The translations under genes and the position numbers were made by a program. The notes beneath the pieces were generated by a model. The model was not told the origin of the DNA. It ran no database searches and was given only the letters and a program-made list of their open reading frames with translations. Shown piece by piece: positions 1-9,320 of a stretch of 64,000 nt of DNA (its first letter is position 1; each line of letters begins with the position of its first letter). This DNA is from Kiritimatiellia bacterium (GTDB lineage Bacteria > Verrucomicrobiota > Kiritimatiellia > UBA8416 > JABMPJ01), in assembly GCA_016783675.1 (NCBI GenBank), contig JADHWE010000004.1, forward strand, positions 1 to 64,000. The letters are read 5' to 3'.

Positions 1-2
1 CA

Positions 3-116
3 GATCTGACTGAGGAAGCGGTGCTCGGCAATATCAAGCGCCGGCACCGAACACGGCAACGAGATATTGACTCCGCCTACCGAAGACAACAGAATCAGGG
101 CACCAATAACGAATGA
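3..116 (+). CDS. C-terminal end of an unidentified protein (cut by window start)
   Basis: An open frame enters from the left edge and stops at TGA, giving the last 37 residues of a protein whose start lies outside the window. The tail is very polar, with several Arg, Gln and Asn residues, and has no recognisable domain. It is co-directional with the exopolysaccharide genes downstream, so it may be the end of another gene of that locus, but the visible part does not identify it. The frame is the only one of the three forward frames open from base 3 to 116. Confidence 0.4.
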   Translation, partial: DLTEEAVLGNIKRRHRTRQRDIDSAYRRQQNQGTNNE

Positions 117-437
117 ATGATCTTAACAAAGTAGAATTACATGGCCCCTGTCTTCACCCAACAGCGAACCTACACATGCGGCAAACAAAAGGCAACCCCT
201 TTTTGGCCATTATTTCGACGCCCGAAAAGGCCCGGAAAAGCGGGGTGTTGGTGGCTGTTGCTCTGACTGTTGGCAGGAAGAGCGGTGGTCCGGTCCGGCA
301 ACGGTCACAATACACAGACTCGCAGCTCATCTTTTCTGCGATTTCGGGTTGACAGCGAGTCCCGTTAGTAGTAATAAAGGTGGTGAGACTGGAATCAGTC
401 TGCCCAATGATATTGTGCACAGAAAGTGAGAGATAGA
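117..437 (+). other. Intergenic leader with no recognisable gene
   Basis: About 320 bases lie between the partial frame and the next gene. The two ORFs in the track here are not convincing: no ribosome binding site and unlike-protein composition. A weak 6-bp hairpin (AAAAGG paired with CCTTTT) lies at 187-203. I see no tRNA, riboswitch core or convincing sigma-70 or sigma-54 promoter. Confidence 0.4.
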
Positions 438-860
438 ATGAAGGTGCGTACCTATATGGTAATGGCGTTGCTGGTTGCGCTCGCTTGCGGGGCAGCCTAC
501 GCGGCGCGTCCGGACCTGTCGGTTCTTCCGGCCAGGGTGCGGGGCGTTGTTCTGTTGCCTGATGGTGAGACACCGGTCAGTGGTCTGCAGGTTCGCCTGT
601 GGAACGCCGAGAGTGAGGAAGTGATCTTCAGAAGCCGGACGAACAAGGACGGTGTTTTTGAAGTTCCGAAGATGACCGAAGGTTCTCACTACGTGACCGT
701 AGGACCGGTCCGGATTGATATGCGTATTCTAACGGCACGTGCCGGCGTCACGCCGCAGCCCCATGGGCTGGTGGTCGTGGTTCCCAAGCGCTTGCCCATG
801 ATGCCCGTGTTGATTCCCGGGGCAACGGCAATGGCACTTCCCCGCGTCATGAGTCCCTGA
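438..860 (+). CDS. Secreted carboxypeptidase-regulatory-like (prealbumin-fold) protein
   Basis: A 140-residue protein with an N-terminal signal peptide (hydrophobic stretch ending near AAYA) followed by one small beta-sandwich domain of the carboxypeptidase-regulatory or SpaA type. The pattern GVVLLPDGETPVSGLQVRLW followed later by TNKDGVFEVP is typical of that fold. The track begins at an upstream GTG, but the ATG at 438, with a GAGAGA-like site before it, is the more likely start. It lies directly upstream of the polysaccharide export gene and is probably an accessory exported protein of that locus. Its exact role is unknown. Confidence 0.6.
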   Translation: MKVRTYMVMALLVALACGAAYAARPDLSVLPARVRGVVLLPDGETPVSGLQVRLWNAESEEVIFRSRTNKDGVFEVPKMTEGSHYVTVGPVRIDMRILTARAGVTPQPHGLVVVVPKRLPMMPVLIPGATAMALPRVMSP

Positions 861-919
861 AGACGCATGGTGCAGGAGTTGGCATACGATACCCGTCTAG
901 TAGGCGGGTGTCAGGGAAA

Positions 920-953
920 GGTGGCAAAAGCGTGAGCTGATGCCGCCTTTTTT
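920..953 (+). terminator. Candidate Rho-independent terminator
   Basis: A 7-bp stem (GGTGGCA with TGCCGCC, one G-T pair) closes a 14-base loop and is followed directly by six Ts. It lies 60 bases after the preceding gene and 33 before the export lipoprotein gene, so it would separate the two transcripts or act as an attenuator. Confidence 0.45.
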
Positions 954-985
954 CTAGAATTTTCCCTCTTAAGGATTGCGTGACC

Positions 986-2437
986 ATGAAACGAGTCTGT
1001 CTGTGGTTGATCCTCCTCGTTTTGGTCGGCTTGGTCGGCTGTAGCAGCCAGGATTTTGGTCGACCTATCGCGCGTATCGGTGATGTGGTCGATTCAGGCC
1101 AGGCCTATGTTGAGGACAGCGATAGCGAGGAGGGAATGCGTCGCGCCCAGCAACTCGCCCAGATTCTTGCCGAGTGGGAACGTCAGAAGGCGACCGTGGA
1201 CAAGGACTACACGCTTGGTCCTGATGACGTGTTGACGATCGGCATCCTCTCGCTGGAGGTGCCTGGCGAGATCGCAGAGCTGACGCGTGCGATCAGCAAG
1301 GACGGAACGGTTGCGTTGCCGCTCGTCGGCGCGATCCCCTGTGCGGGCATGACGGCACGGACGTTCCAGGATAGCATCGTCGAGGCCTACAAAGGAGGCT
1401 ACCTGCAGGATCCGCAGGTGGATGTGGCGGTTCTGGAGTATCTCAGCGCATCGGTCGTGGTGACCGGAGCGGTCGGGGAGCCGGGTGTCTACTACCTGCG
1501 CCACAACCGCAGCAGTGTGCTGCAGGTGCTTTCCATGGCCGGTGGCCTCAGCTTGGAAGCCGGCAATGATCTCCTTATAGTACGTAAGCGCGACAGTGCC
1601 GGTCAGCGCGAAGGCGAGGGAGGTGTTGCGGCGCCGGAACCGGAATCCGTCGACATTGCGCCCCCTGTGACTGAGCCCGAGCCGGCGACGCCGGAGCCTT
1701 GGACGGGGAGTCATATCGTGGACCTGGTGAACAGCATGGCTGCCGAGCTGGACGGGGAGTCCGAACCCGAGTCGTGGAGCGGGAGTCGGATTTCCGAGCG
1801 CGTGGCCGCCCTGGAGGCGGAGGGGGCCGCGGCCAAGGCGGCCGCACAGGAGCCTGCAGATGAAGCCCCGGAAGACACGGCGGTTGTTGAGAAGAAACCG
1901 ACTGCCGCCGATGCGGAGATGATTGCGGCCGATGGCGAAGCGATTACGCCGGCAGAGGATGACGCCGGCGGGCAAGCGTCGGCTGACCTGTCCGGTCTTG
2001 ATGCGGATCTGATCACCGTGGACTTGGAAGCCCTGCTGGATGAAGGTGACATCCGGCTCAATCTTCCGATCAAGGGCGGCGACATCGTGACCGTGCCTCC
2101 GGGCCGCAACGAATATGTATACGTGCTCGGTTACGTGCAGCGTCCGGGCGCCTTCGATCTGCGCGGCCGCAGGCGTGTGCGTGCGTTGCAGGCGGTGGCC
2201 ATGGCCGGCGGCTTGTCGGGTGCGGCGCGGGCACAGAATTCTTTCCTGGTCATTGACAAACCCTCCGGTCGGCAAGTAATCTCGATCGACTTGACCAAGA
2301 TTGCGCGTGGTCAGCGACCACCAGTCTACATGGAGTCAGGACACACACTTGTCGTCGGGTCAGGTGTGTTTGCTCGCCTGGCGGAGTTTATCAAGCCCAG
2401 CGTAACGGCGGGGGCTGACTTGTCGCCGGGCCCGTGA
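986..2437 (+). CDS. Polysaccharide export lipoprotein with SLBB domains (Wza-like)
   Basis: Outer-membrane polysaccharide export protein that would carry exopolysaccharide through the outer membrane. The N-terminus is a lipoprotein signal with lipobox LVGC. The Poly_export domain begins at YTLGPDDVLTIGIL, a first SLBB domain follows (VVTGAVGEPGVYYLR), and a second SLBB domain lies near the C-terminus (YVLGYVQRPGAFDLRG). Between the two SLBB domains is an insert of about 130 residues rich in Ala, Glu, Asp and Pro, which most Wza relatives lack. ATG at 986 is preferred over the GTG at 980 because AAGGA lies at a normal distance from it. The Wzz/BY-kinase gene follows 49 bases later, the usual partner. 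Confidence 0.85.
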   Translation: MKRVCLWLILLVLVGLVGCSSQDFGRPIARIGDVVDSGQAYVEDSDSEEGMRRAQQLAQILAEWERQKATVDKDYTLGPDDVLTIGILSLEVPGEIAELTRAISKDGTVALPLVGAIPCAGMTARTFQDSIVEAYKGGYLQDPQVDVAVLEYLSASVVVTGAVGEPGVYYLRHNRSSVLQVLSMAGGLSLEAGNDLLIVRKRDSAGQREGEGGVAAPEPESVDIAPPVTEPEPATPEPWTGSHIVDLVNSMAAELDGESEPESWSGSRISERVAALEAEGAAAKAAAQEPADEAPEDTAVVEKKPTAADAEMIAADGEAITPAEDDAGGQASADLSGLDADLITVDLEALLDEGDIRLNLPIKGGDIVTVPPGRNEYVYVLGYVQRPGAFDLRGRRRVRALQAVAMAGGLSGAARAQNSFLVIDKPSGRQVISIDLTKIARGQRPPVYMESGHTLVVGSGVFARLAEFIKPSVTAGADLSPGP

Positions 2438-2486
2438 ACCGATGGTATGACATCTATCTGTGCCGTGTTGGCCGGAAAGAGACCGC

Positions 2487-5400
2487 ATGACAACCGACAA
2501 TCAGCCAGTGTCCCCCTCCTCACCGGCCTCGCCTCCACTTCAGCAGGACCACTCGCTGTTGGCTTACTACCTGGGTATCCTCCAGCGACGGGTGTGGATC
2601 ATTATCTCGCTGGTGATCATCGGATCGACCCTGGGGTTGATTCGTAGCGTCCGCCAGCCACGCATCTACATGGCCACGACGCGTGTACTGGTCGAGAAGC
2701 AAGGCCCCAACGTCATGCAATTCGACCAGGGCGGATACGAGGGGAGGAGATGGGATTCCTCCTACTATGAGACCCAGACTCGGTTGGTCGGCAGCCGTGT
2801 CGTGCTGGAAATCGCGCTGCGCCACTCAAGGATTCGTGATCTGGCCGATAGGAGCAGCGGCAAATCCCGAAAGTCGATGATCAAAGAGTTGCGCCGTTCG
2901 CTGCTTGCCTTGCTCGGCGCCGCACCGGTACCACTGGATGAACCGTGGGAACGTCTCCAGGAATGGATCACAGCTCAACATGTGGCCGAGACTCACTTCG
3001 TGGACATCTCGGCCATGAACCAGGACAAGGAAAGCACGGTTCGGCTCGCCAACCATGTGGCCGAGGCCTTTGAGACGTACCACCGCCAGACGCGCGAGGA
3101 ATCACTGGGGGATGCCTTCGTGAAGCTCGAGCGCGAGAAAGAGAAAGAGGAGCTGGCTCTGCTCGACGCAGAGCAGGAGCTGCAGGATTTCAGGGAGAGT
3201 GCCCAGGGCGTTTCGCTTTCGACGACAGGCGGCAAGCCACAGCCGGCCGTGGAACGCCTGAACAGTCTTAACCGGAAACTCACGGAGGTGCAGCTGCAGC
3301 GCATCGAACTCGAGTCGCAGATCGGGGTCATGGAGACAGCCATGGCGTCCGAGGCAATGGACGACGAGGTGGCCAACCGGTCCCTCTTCGCGTTTCCCGC
3401 GATCAGCGAAGACCGTACGCTTACTGAAGCACAGCAGGCCCTGGCCGCGGCCCAGGAAGAATACGCCATGCTGGCACAGACTTACGGAGCGGCACATCCG
3501 TTGCTCCAGGCCGCTACGTCGAAGGCGACGCTGCTGCTGGAGCAGTTTCGAACAGCCCTCCAGAATCTTCTGCAGGCGGAACGCAACCGGTTTGCCATGC
3601 TGGGCAATGAAGAACGCGAGCTCCGTCGGCAGTATGCAGAGCAGAAGGCTTCGGCGCTCGAGCTGGCCAAAGAGGATTTTCAGTTTACACGCCTGCAAAA
3701 CGCGGTCGACCGTCATCGTCGCCTGTATGATGCCCTCGTGGCGCGCATGCGTGAGGTGGATGTCAGCGCGGGCTTGATCCAGACCAACGTCCGTATCGTG
3801 GAGCGGGCCTCCATGCCGGATGAGCCGGTCAGTCCGGGGCTTGGGCGCACGGTCGCCCTCTCGCTGATGATCAGCCTGCTGCTCGGCGTAGGACTGGCGT
3901 TTGTCTTTGAGAACCTGGATGATACGGTCAAGACTCCCGAGGACCTGAAGGAGCGGCTGACTGTTCCGCTGCTGGGCTTTGTGCCTTCGATTCTCGGTGA
4001 GGAAGAGCCGGGCTCCGAGACAGCGGACGACACGCAACACTCGTTTGTCAAGGAGCTGGTCGCGAACATTACGACGATGGTACGGGATCGGCTTATCCTG
4101 ATGCGGCCCGAGTGGTCCAACAAGCCTCAGGAGGTCCCGACGGATCAGCAGAACGCCGAGCGGCATCGTCGCGGCATGATGGTGGCAACCGAGCCCGCTT
4201 CGTCCGTCGCCGAAGCCTATCGAGGCATACGTACGAGCCTCTTCTACTCCATCCCGGCCAATACCGTCCGGACGTTGGCCGTTACCTCGTGCCGGCCGCA
4301 GGAAGGCAAGACGACGACATGTTCAAACCTGGCGCTCTCAATCGCGCAGACCGGGAAGCGCGTGATGCTGATCGACGGCGACTTGCATCGTCCCATGCTC
4401 CATCGCACCCTTTGCATTGAGCGCCGGGCCGGCCTCACGAGTATCCTGGTCGGTGAATGCTCGTGGCGCGACGCGGTTGAGCGAATCGAGATCAACAAGG
4501 AAACCGAGCAGTTCCTGGACGTCATCACGTCGGGCCCCGCGTCGCCCAATCCCTCCGAGCTCCTGGGGTCGGTCCAGATGCGTGAGTTCGTCGAGGAGAT
4601 GCAGAAAGACTACGACTGGGTCATCATCGACACACCGCCGGTTCTGTTTGTCTCGGACGCCAGCGTGATGAGCGTCCTGTGCGATGGTGTGATTGTTGTG
4701 GTGAAGTCGGGGACAAGCACGCGTACGCTCCTGCACCGTGCGCGCGAACAGCTCGACAGCGTATCGGCCAATATCCTGGGCTCCATTCTCAACAACGTTC
4801 TGGTCTCACGGATGGGGCGACACTCCTCGGCGTACTACAACTACGGCTATTCGCGCTACGCCAAGGACTACAAGAGTCTCTACTATGCCAGCAGCGATAC
4901 GGAAGCGGACGAGGAGCCCGTCGTATCCGCCCCTGTACCCCCCCCTGTGCCCGTGCCCGAACCGGCTCCGGCTCCGGTTGAAGAAAAGCCTGAACCAGTT
5001 GTTGAAGAGAAGGCTGAGCCGGAAGCGGGAGAACCGGAGGAAGCGGACACCAACGGCGCTGAGGACAATGGCGAAGCCGATGCGCTGTCGGAGCCCCGCG
5101 AGTATCTTGTCGATGCGCATCCGAAGTCACGCTACGCACGGCAGATTCGGAAGGCGCTGCTCCTGGCCAGGGCCGGGCATGCCGAGCGGGCCGAGGAACT
5201 GATTCAATCGCTCCTGACGCTCGAGCCGGATGACATCCCCGTGCGCGAGGCCGTGGTAAGGCTCAAGCTCGACACGGGTAAGGCGGAGGAGGCCGAGGCG
5301 CTGGCCGGTGAGTTGTTGGCGGCCGATCCGGGCAATCCATACGGTCTTTATGTCCGTGGATCGATGGCTATCGTGCGGGGCGAGTACGACGAGGCCAAGG

Positions 5401-5798
5401 ACAGGCTGATGGAGAGTGTGACACAGCGTCCGCAGCCGGAGTCACTCAACAACCTGGCCTGGTTGCTCAACGAGACAGGCCGGCACGAGGAAGCGGAGCC
5501 GTATGCAAGCCAAGCCGTCGAGATGGATCCCTCAGTTTATCACGCTTGGGATACGCTGGGGCTGGTGTTGCTCAAACAGGGCGATGTCGAGGGCGCCAGC
5601 GAAGCTTTCAAGAAGGCGCTCAAGCTGGAAGAAGGTGACATCTGCGCCAATTTGAACATGGCCGAGATCAGCGTGCGCCAGGGCAGACTCCGCGTGGCGC
5701 GCAAACTGTTGCGACATCTCGAACCCCGTCAGAACGAAATGTTGGCGTCCGAACGTGAACGCTTCCAGGCGCTCGAGATCGCCGCGATGAAGTCTTAA
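2487..5798 (+). CDS. Wzz/BY-kinase chain-length regulator fused to C-terminal TPRs
   Basis: A polysaccharide co-polymerase and tyrosine autokinase of 1103 residues. Order: Wzz domain with a membrane segment at about residues 30-50, long coiled coil, second membrane segment before the cytoplasmic part, then a CpsD/BY-kinase domain with Walker A CRPQEGKTTT (about 601), Walker A' VMLIDGDLHRP and Walker B WVIIDTPP. A tyrosine cluster with eight Tyr in 19 residues follows, as expected for autophosphorylation. Unusually the protein continues through a Pro/Glu-rich linker into about 220 residues of TPR-like repeats. The start is ATG 2487 with GGAAAGAG upstream, not the earlier GTG in the track. It probably controls polymer length together with the flanking export lipoprotein and ligase. 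Confidence 0.85.
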   Translation: MTTDNQPVSPSSPASPPLQQDHSLLAYYLGILQRRVWIIISLVIIGSTLGLIRSVRQPRIYMATTRVLVEKQGPNVMQFDQGGYEGRRWDSSYYETQTRLVGSRVVLEIALRHSRIRDLADRSSGKSRKSMIKELRRSLLALLGAAPVPLDEPWERLQEWITAQHVAETHFVDISAMNQDKESTVRLANHVAEAFETYHRQTREESLGDAFVKLEREKEKEELALLDAEQELQDFRESAQGVSLSTTGGKPQPAVERLNSLNRKLTEVQLQRIELESQIGVMETAMASEAMDDEVANRSLFAFPAISEDRTLTEAQQALAAAQEEYAMLAQTYGAAHPLLQAATSKATLLLEQFRTALQNLLQAERNRFAMLGNEERELRRQYAEQKASALELAKEDFQFTRLQNAVDRHRRLYDALVARMREVDVSAGLIQTNVRIVERASMPDEPVSPGLGRTVALSLMISLLLGVGLAFVFENLDDTVKTPEDLKERLTVPLLGFVPSILGEEEPGSETADDTQHSFVKELVANITTMVRDRLILMRPEWSNKPQEVPTDQQNAERHRRGMMVATEPASSVAEAYRGIRTSLFYSIPANTVRTLAVTSCRPQEGKTTTCSNLALSIAQTGKRVMLIDGDLHRPMLHRTLCIERRAGLTSILVGECSWRDAVERIEINKETEQFLDVITSGPASPNPSELLGSVQMREFVEEMQKDYDWVIIDTPPVLFVSDASVMSVLCDGVIVVVKSGTSTRTLLHRAREQLDSVSANILGSILNNVLVSRMGRHSSAYYNYGYSRYAKDYKSLYYASSDTEADEEPVVSAPVPPPVPVPEPAPAPVEEKPEPVVEEKAEPEAGEPEEADTNGAEDNGEADALSEPREYLVDAHPKSRYARQIRKALLLARAGHAERAEELIQSLLTLEPDDIPVREAVVRLKLDTGKAEEAEALAGELLAADPGNPYGLYVRGSMAIVRGEYDEAKDRLMESVTQRPQPESLNNLAWLLNETGRHEEAEPYASQAVEMDPSVYHAWDTLGLVLLKQGDVEGASEAFKKALKLEEGDICANLNMAEISVRQGRLRVARKLLRHLEPRQNEMLASERERFQALEIAAMKS

Positions 5799-5808
5799 CT
5801 GTTTTACC

Positions 5809-7851
5809 ATGGGCGCAATGCGTACATCCAAGACCCAGCGTGTCCTGCAGGGCGCGGCGCGCTGGCTGGCCACCTCGGCTGTTATCCTTTCGCCGTGGCT
5901 GTTCGGTAGCTCTGAGCCATGGGCCTACCTCATGATATCGGGCCTGGCGGGATTGGCCACCATTACGTGGCTGTTCGCCGTGGCGTGTTCTCACAGCCCC
6001 GATTTCAATCGGCCCGTATTCTCAATCCTGCTCCTGGTGTTGGTCGCCGTAACGGTTCTGCAGGTTGTGACCATGCCGAGTGCGGTGGTTTCCGTTCTAA
6101 ACCCTTTCTCGGCCACCATAACCGATGCGGCGAACAGTGCGTTTGCGGACATCGCACAGGTCGGAGGCCAGCCGGCATCCGCACCGGTAGGCTATACACT
6201 TTCGCTCTCGCCCAGCGCGACGTGGCGTAGTGTGTGGCTGTTGGTGGCCTACGTCGGTGTTGTGCTGGTTCTTATCAACACGTGTCGGCATTGGCACCAC
6301 ATGGCGCAGCTTGCCACGGCGGTCGTAGTGTCGGGTTTCTTCATGGCGCTGATCGCGCTGGTCCACCGCTTTTCAGGGTCATACAACATTCTCTGGATTC
6401 ATGAGCCGCGCTACGGCGGCAGCATTTTCGGGCCCTTCACCAATCGCAACCATTTTGCGGCACACATGAACATGCTCTTCGGCATGGCGCTGGGACTGTT
6501 CCTGTCTTCGCAGCACATCAGCGAGATTCTGTCCTGGCCAAGCTGGCGAGAGCGGATCGCCTGGCTGTCGAGCCGCAGCGCGAGCCGTATCGCGCTGGCG
6601 GCGTTTGCCGTAGTTCTTATCGGTGGCGTATCCTGCGCCACCGCGTCGCGGGGCGGGATGCTGAGCCTGGCGATCGGTCTGACTGTGGCCGCCGTCGTCG
6701 TAACGCGGCATCGCAGTATCTCGCGCCCGGCACGCCTGGCCGTATTTGCCGTCTGCGCGCTGGTGGTCTTGCTTGTGTTGTGGCTCTCGCGCGAGGAAGT
6801 CTTTCACCGTCTTACCATGCTCGTGACCACCATCCGCAGCCCCATGGAAGACCTGCGGACGATTGCCACGGGTGATACACTGCGGCTCTATATGCGCTGC
6901 CCGCTGACCGGTTGCGGATTCGGCGCTTTCCGCCATGCGTACACGATCGTGCAGAGCCCTGACCTTTCGTCCCGGTGGCTGCACGCCCACAACGATTGGG
7001 CACAGCTCCTGGCCGAGGGGGGATGGATCGGAGCGGTGACTTTCCTCGGAGCCCTGGTGGTCTTTGCGAAGTATGTCATTACACGTTTCGTGGAACTGTC
7101 GGACCGCGCCCGGCTGTACGTGCTGGGCGTTTCGGTGGGGCTGTGCACCATCGGGCTGCACAGCATCGTCGACTACAGCCTTCACAAGCCCGGCAACGCA
7201 CTTCTGCTCTGCTTCCTCGTGGCCCAGGCGATCCTCGCGATTCATCTGCGGCATCGTGCGCGGCCGCAGGCGGTTCGCCACGAGCATGAATTGCTCCGTA
7301 CCATGAGCCATGGTGGTCCCCGACGGCGTCGGCCCTGGCTGGAGGGCGTCGCGCGCAGACGTGTCATGCGCGGAATCGCGATCGTGGCCCTGGTTTTCAT
7401 CTGTCTGCTGATGGTGCTGGAGGGGCGCGCCTTGCGTGGCGAGCTGGCTCTGTCCCGGTTCTTCTACTTTGAGAAGTTGGCCGAGAAGATGGACGAAGCG
7501 GACGTGTTGGCGTCGATCGTCAGTCGCGCGTTGGACGAGGCCGAACTGGTCAAGACGCTCGCGCCGCACAATCCGGACGGGCTGGCGGAAGTGACATCGG
7601 GCATGCTCGCCTGGACCTTGGACGGCCGCCTCCCACGAGAGCTGCGCACCGGCGTTGCCACGCGCGCAGTCGAGAGCGCAACCGTCTCGGTACACGGGGC
7701 GCCATCTGATTACCTGCCCTGGCTGGCGCTGGCACGCACCTATTTCACGCTGGGACTGTGGGACCAGGCCGAGATCGCACTGAAACAGGCCCGCTACCTC
7801 GTGCGTCACCGTGACCAGGTGCGCATGTTTGCTGCACCCTCGGACGAATAG
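5809..7851 (+). CDS. O-antigen ligase/polymerase family membrane protein
   Basis: A 680-residue polytopic inner-membrane protein with about a dozen hydrophobic segments and the large periplasmic loop typical of the Wzy/WaaL family. The family signature around HAHNDWAQLLAEGGWIG is clear. The C-terminal 150 residues are soluble and helical, resembling TPRs, as in many long O-antigen ligase homologues. It starts 10 bases after the BY-kinase stop and is probably co-transcribed with it. Whether it polymerises repeat units or ligates finished chains cannot be decided from sequence. It converges with the GT39 gene, leaving only 5 bases between stop codons. Confidence 0.8.
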   Translation: MGAMRTSKTQRVLQGAARWLATSAVILSPWLFGSSEPWAYLMISGLAGLATITWLFAVACSHSPDFNRPVFSILLLVLVAVTVLQVVTMPSAVVSVLNPFSATITDAANSAFADIAQVGGQPASAPVGYTLSLSPSATWRSVWLLVAYVGVVLVLINTCRHWHHMAQLATAVVVSGFFMALIALVHRFSGSYNILWIHEPRYGGSIFGPFTNRNHFAAHMNMLFGMALGLFLSSQHISEILSWPSWRERIAWLSSRSASRIALAAFAVVLIGGVSCATASRGGMLSLAIGLTVAAVVVTRHRSISRPARLAVFAVCALVVLLVLWLSREEVFHRLTMLVTTIRSPMEDLRTIATGDTLRLYMRCPLTGCGFGAFRHAYTIVQSPDLSSRWLHAHNDWAQLLAEGGWIGAVTFLGALVVFAKYVITRFVELSDRARLYVLGVSVGLCTIGLHSIVDYSLHKPGNALLLCFLVAQAILAIHLRHRARPQAVRHEHELLRTMSHGGPRRRRPWLEGVARRRVMRGIAIVALVFICLLMVLEGRALRGELALSRFFYFEKLAEKMDEADVLASIVSRALDEAELVKTLAPHNPDGLAEVTSGMLAWTLDGRLPRELRTGVATRAVESATVSVHGAPSDYLPWLALARTYFTLGLWDQAEIALKQARYLVRHRDQVRMFAAPSDE

Positions 7852-7856
7852 CCTCG

Positions 7857-9314
7857 TCAGCCATCGCCGTGATACCCCCTACACGGGTGCAGGAAGAACT
7901 TCCTGACCGGTTTGCCGTCCCGCTGGCTCCAGATCTCCTTCGGAGGATCGATCGCGGTGAACTGTTGGCGCAGGTCGTTCGGAGGCAGGCTCTCGCGCGT
8001 GACATAGAGCGCATCCTGTCCGACCTCCTTGTCGCCGTACGTTGGCCAGAGCGAGTACTGGTTCTGGACGCGCGGTCGATCCACGATGAACGTGTCCGGG
8101 TGGTCCGCCATGTAGAAGGCGAGTAGGCTGGCGGTCTGGTAGTGGTCGCCAATGACGAAGGAGAGGCTCTCGGCCTCGTTGAATTGTTCGACCCGGCGGG
8201 CCAGGTCCTGCCATCCCCGTATGCGGTAGAGCAGGGCCTCCACACGCGGAATCCGCGTGGCCGGTGCTGCCAGCAGGACCGCGGCCAGCAACACCGCGGG
8301 GGCAAGCGCCACCCATGTCAGCGTGCGCGCCACACGACTGGTAGCGCTCAGCGCGCACCAGGTACCTGCCAATAGCGGGAGCGCACTGATAATAGCGGCG
8401 GCGGTCCAGTTGGCCTCGCCGGCATCGTTCAGGGCGAGGATGGAATAGAAGACCAGGAGCGGGATGATGAGACTGGCCAGGAACCGGTAGGCCACCGGGG
8501 CGTTCTGGCGGATGCGTCCATGGATTAGACTGAAGACAATGCCGATGAAGAAGAGGGGCCCATAGGCGGCCAGCTGACCGACAACGTATTGGAGAAACTC
8601 CGGAACAGAGAAACGCCAGGCGCGGTCCAGCGCGCCCCGCTCCTGGAGGTGGACGAAGGTGATCCAGTCGTGGCGGGCATTCCACCACACCACCGGTGCC
8701 AGGCAGGCCAACGCCACGAGACACATCAGCCAGAAGTTTGCCCTGCGCAGGTGGCCGCGGTAAGGCTTGGACCATGCCAGGAAGAGAGCGAAAGAGGGCA
8801 GCAGCGCCACGCTGGTATACTTGGCCAGCATCCCCAGGCCGACCAGCAGGCCGGTCAGTAGCCATGGGCCGATCCGGTCCGTGTGTTTCGCTCTCCAGAA
8901 CAGGCAGGCGGATGCCAGCCAGAAGAAGATGAAGAGCGGGTCGATCGTCATCAGCAGGCTGCCGACCACGAACAGGGGTGTGCAAGCGGCCAGGACCAGT
9001 GTCCATAGTGCCACACGCCGGGAGAAAAGGCGCCGGGTCAGCCAATAGAGCAGGAGCAAGGTGCCCGTTCCGAAGCAGACGCTGAAGAAACGAATGCCGA
9101 GCACGGTGTTGCCAAAGATCAGCGTTCCCAGCCGAATCGTCCATGCCACCAACGGTCCCTTGCTGTAGTAGCACCAGTCGAGATGGCGCGACCACTGCCA
9201 GTAATAGGCTTCGTCGCCGATGAGGTCAAAGGTCGTGCAGATCCAGAGGCGCAGGGCGGTCAGTACGGCGAGGCCGCCCGCGATCCATCCCCAGCTCCGG
9301 TCTTCCTGCTGCAT
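7857..9314 (-). CDS. Glycosyltransferase family 39 (ArnT/PMT-like) membrane protein
   Basis: A 485-residue integral membrane glycosyltransferase that would transfer a sugar from a polyprenyl-phosphate donor to lipid A, a protein or another envelope acceptor. The N-terminus has one membrane helix followed by the GT39 periplasmic motif GDEAYYWQWSRHLDW, whose acidic residues are the catalytic site in this family, and then KGPLVAW. About ten further hydrophobic segments follow. It lies 6 bases downstream of the LptF/G-like permease gene on the same strand, so a role in lipopolysaccharide or surface glycan modification is reasonable. The acceptor is unknown. Confidence 0.8.
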   Translation of the reverse strand: MQQEDRSWGWIAGGLAVLTALRLWICTTFDLIGDEAYYWQWSRHLDWCYYSKGPLVAWTIRLGTLIFGNTVLGIRFFSVCFGTGTLLLLYWLTRRLFSRRVALWTLVLAACTPLFVVGSLLMTIDPLFIFFWLASACLFWRAKHTDRIGPWLLTGLLVGLGMLAKYTSVALLPSFALFLAWSKPYRGHLRRANFWLMCLVALACLAPVVWWNARHDWITFVHLQERGALDRAWRFSVPEFLQYVVGQLAAYGPLFFIGIVFSLIHGRIRQNAPVAYRFLASLIIPLLVFYSILALNDAGEANWTAAAIISALPLLAGTWCALSATSRVARTLTWVALAPAVLLAAVLLAAPATRIPRVEALLYRIRGWQDLARRVEQFNEAESLSFVIGDHYQTASLLAFYMADHPDTFIVDRPRVQNQYSLWPTYGDKEVGQDALYVTRESLPPNDLRQQFTAIDPPKEIWSQRDGKPVRKFFLHPCRGYHGDG

Positions 9315-9320
9315 CCGGAG

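Noticed and set aside
117-437. A c-di-GMP (GEMM) riboswitch upstream of the exopolysaccharide genes
   Set aside because: The conserved core sequence and pairing of that riboswitch class are not present.
1094-2275. 393-residue minus-strand ORF opposite the export lipoprotein
   Set aside because: Antisense shadow with no start signal or domain; the plus-strand gene is unambiguous.
6379-7809. 476-residue minus-strand ORF opposite the O-antigen ligase
   Set aside because: Shadow ORF rich in Arg, Gln and His; the plus strand has a clear membrane protein with family motifs.
8235-8260. Inverted repeat CACGCGGA-A-TCCGCGTG
   Set aside because: It lies inside the GT39 coding sequence and is short enough to arise by chance in GC-rich DNA.
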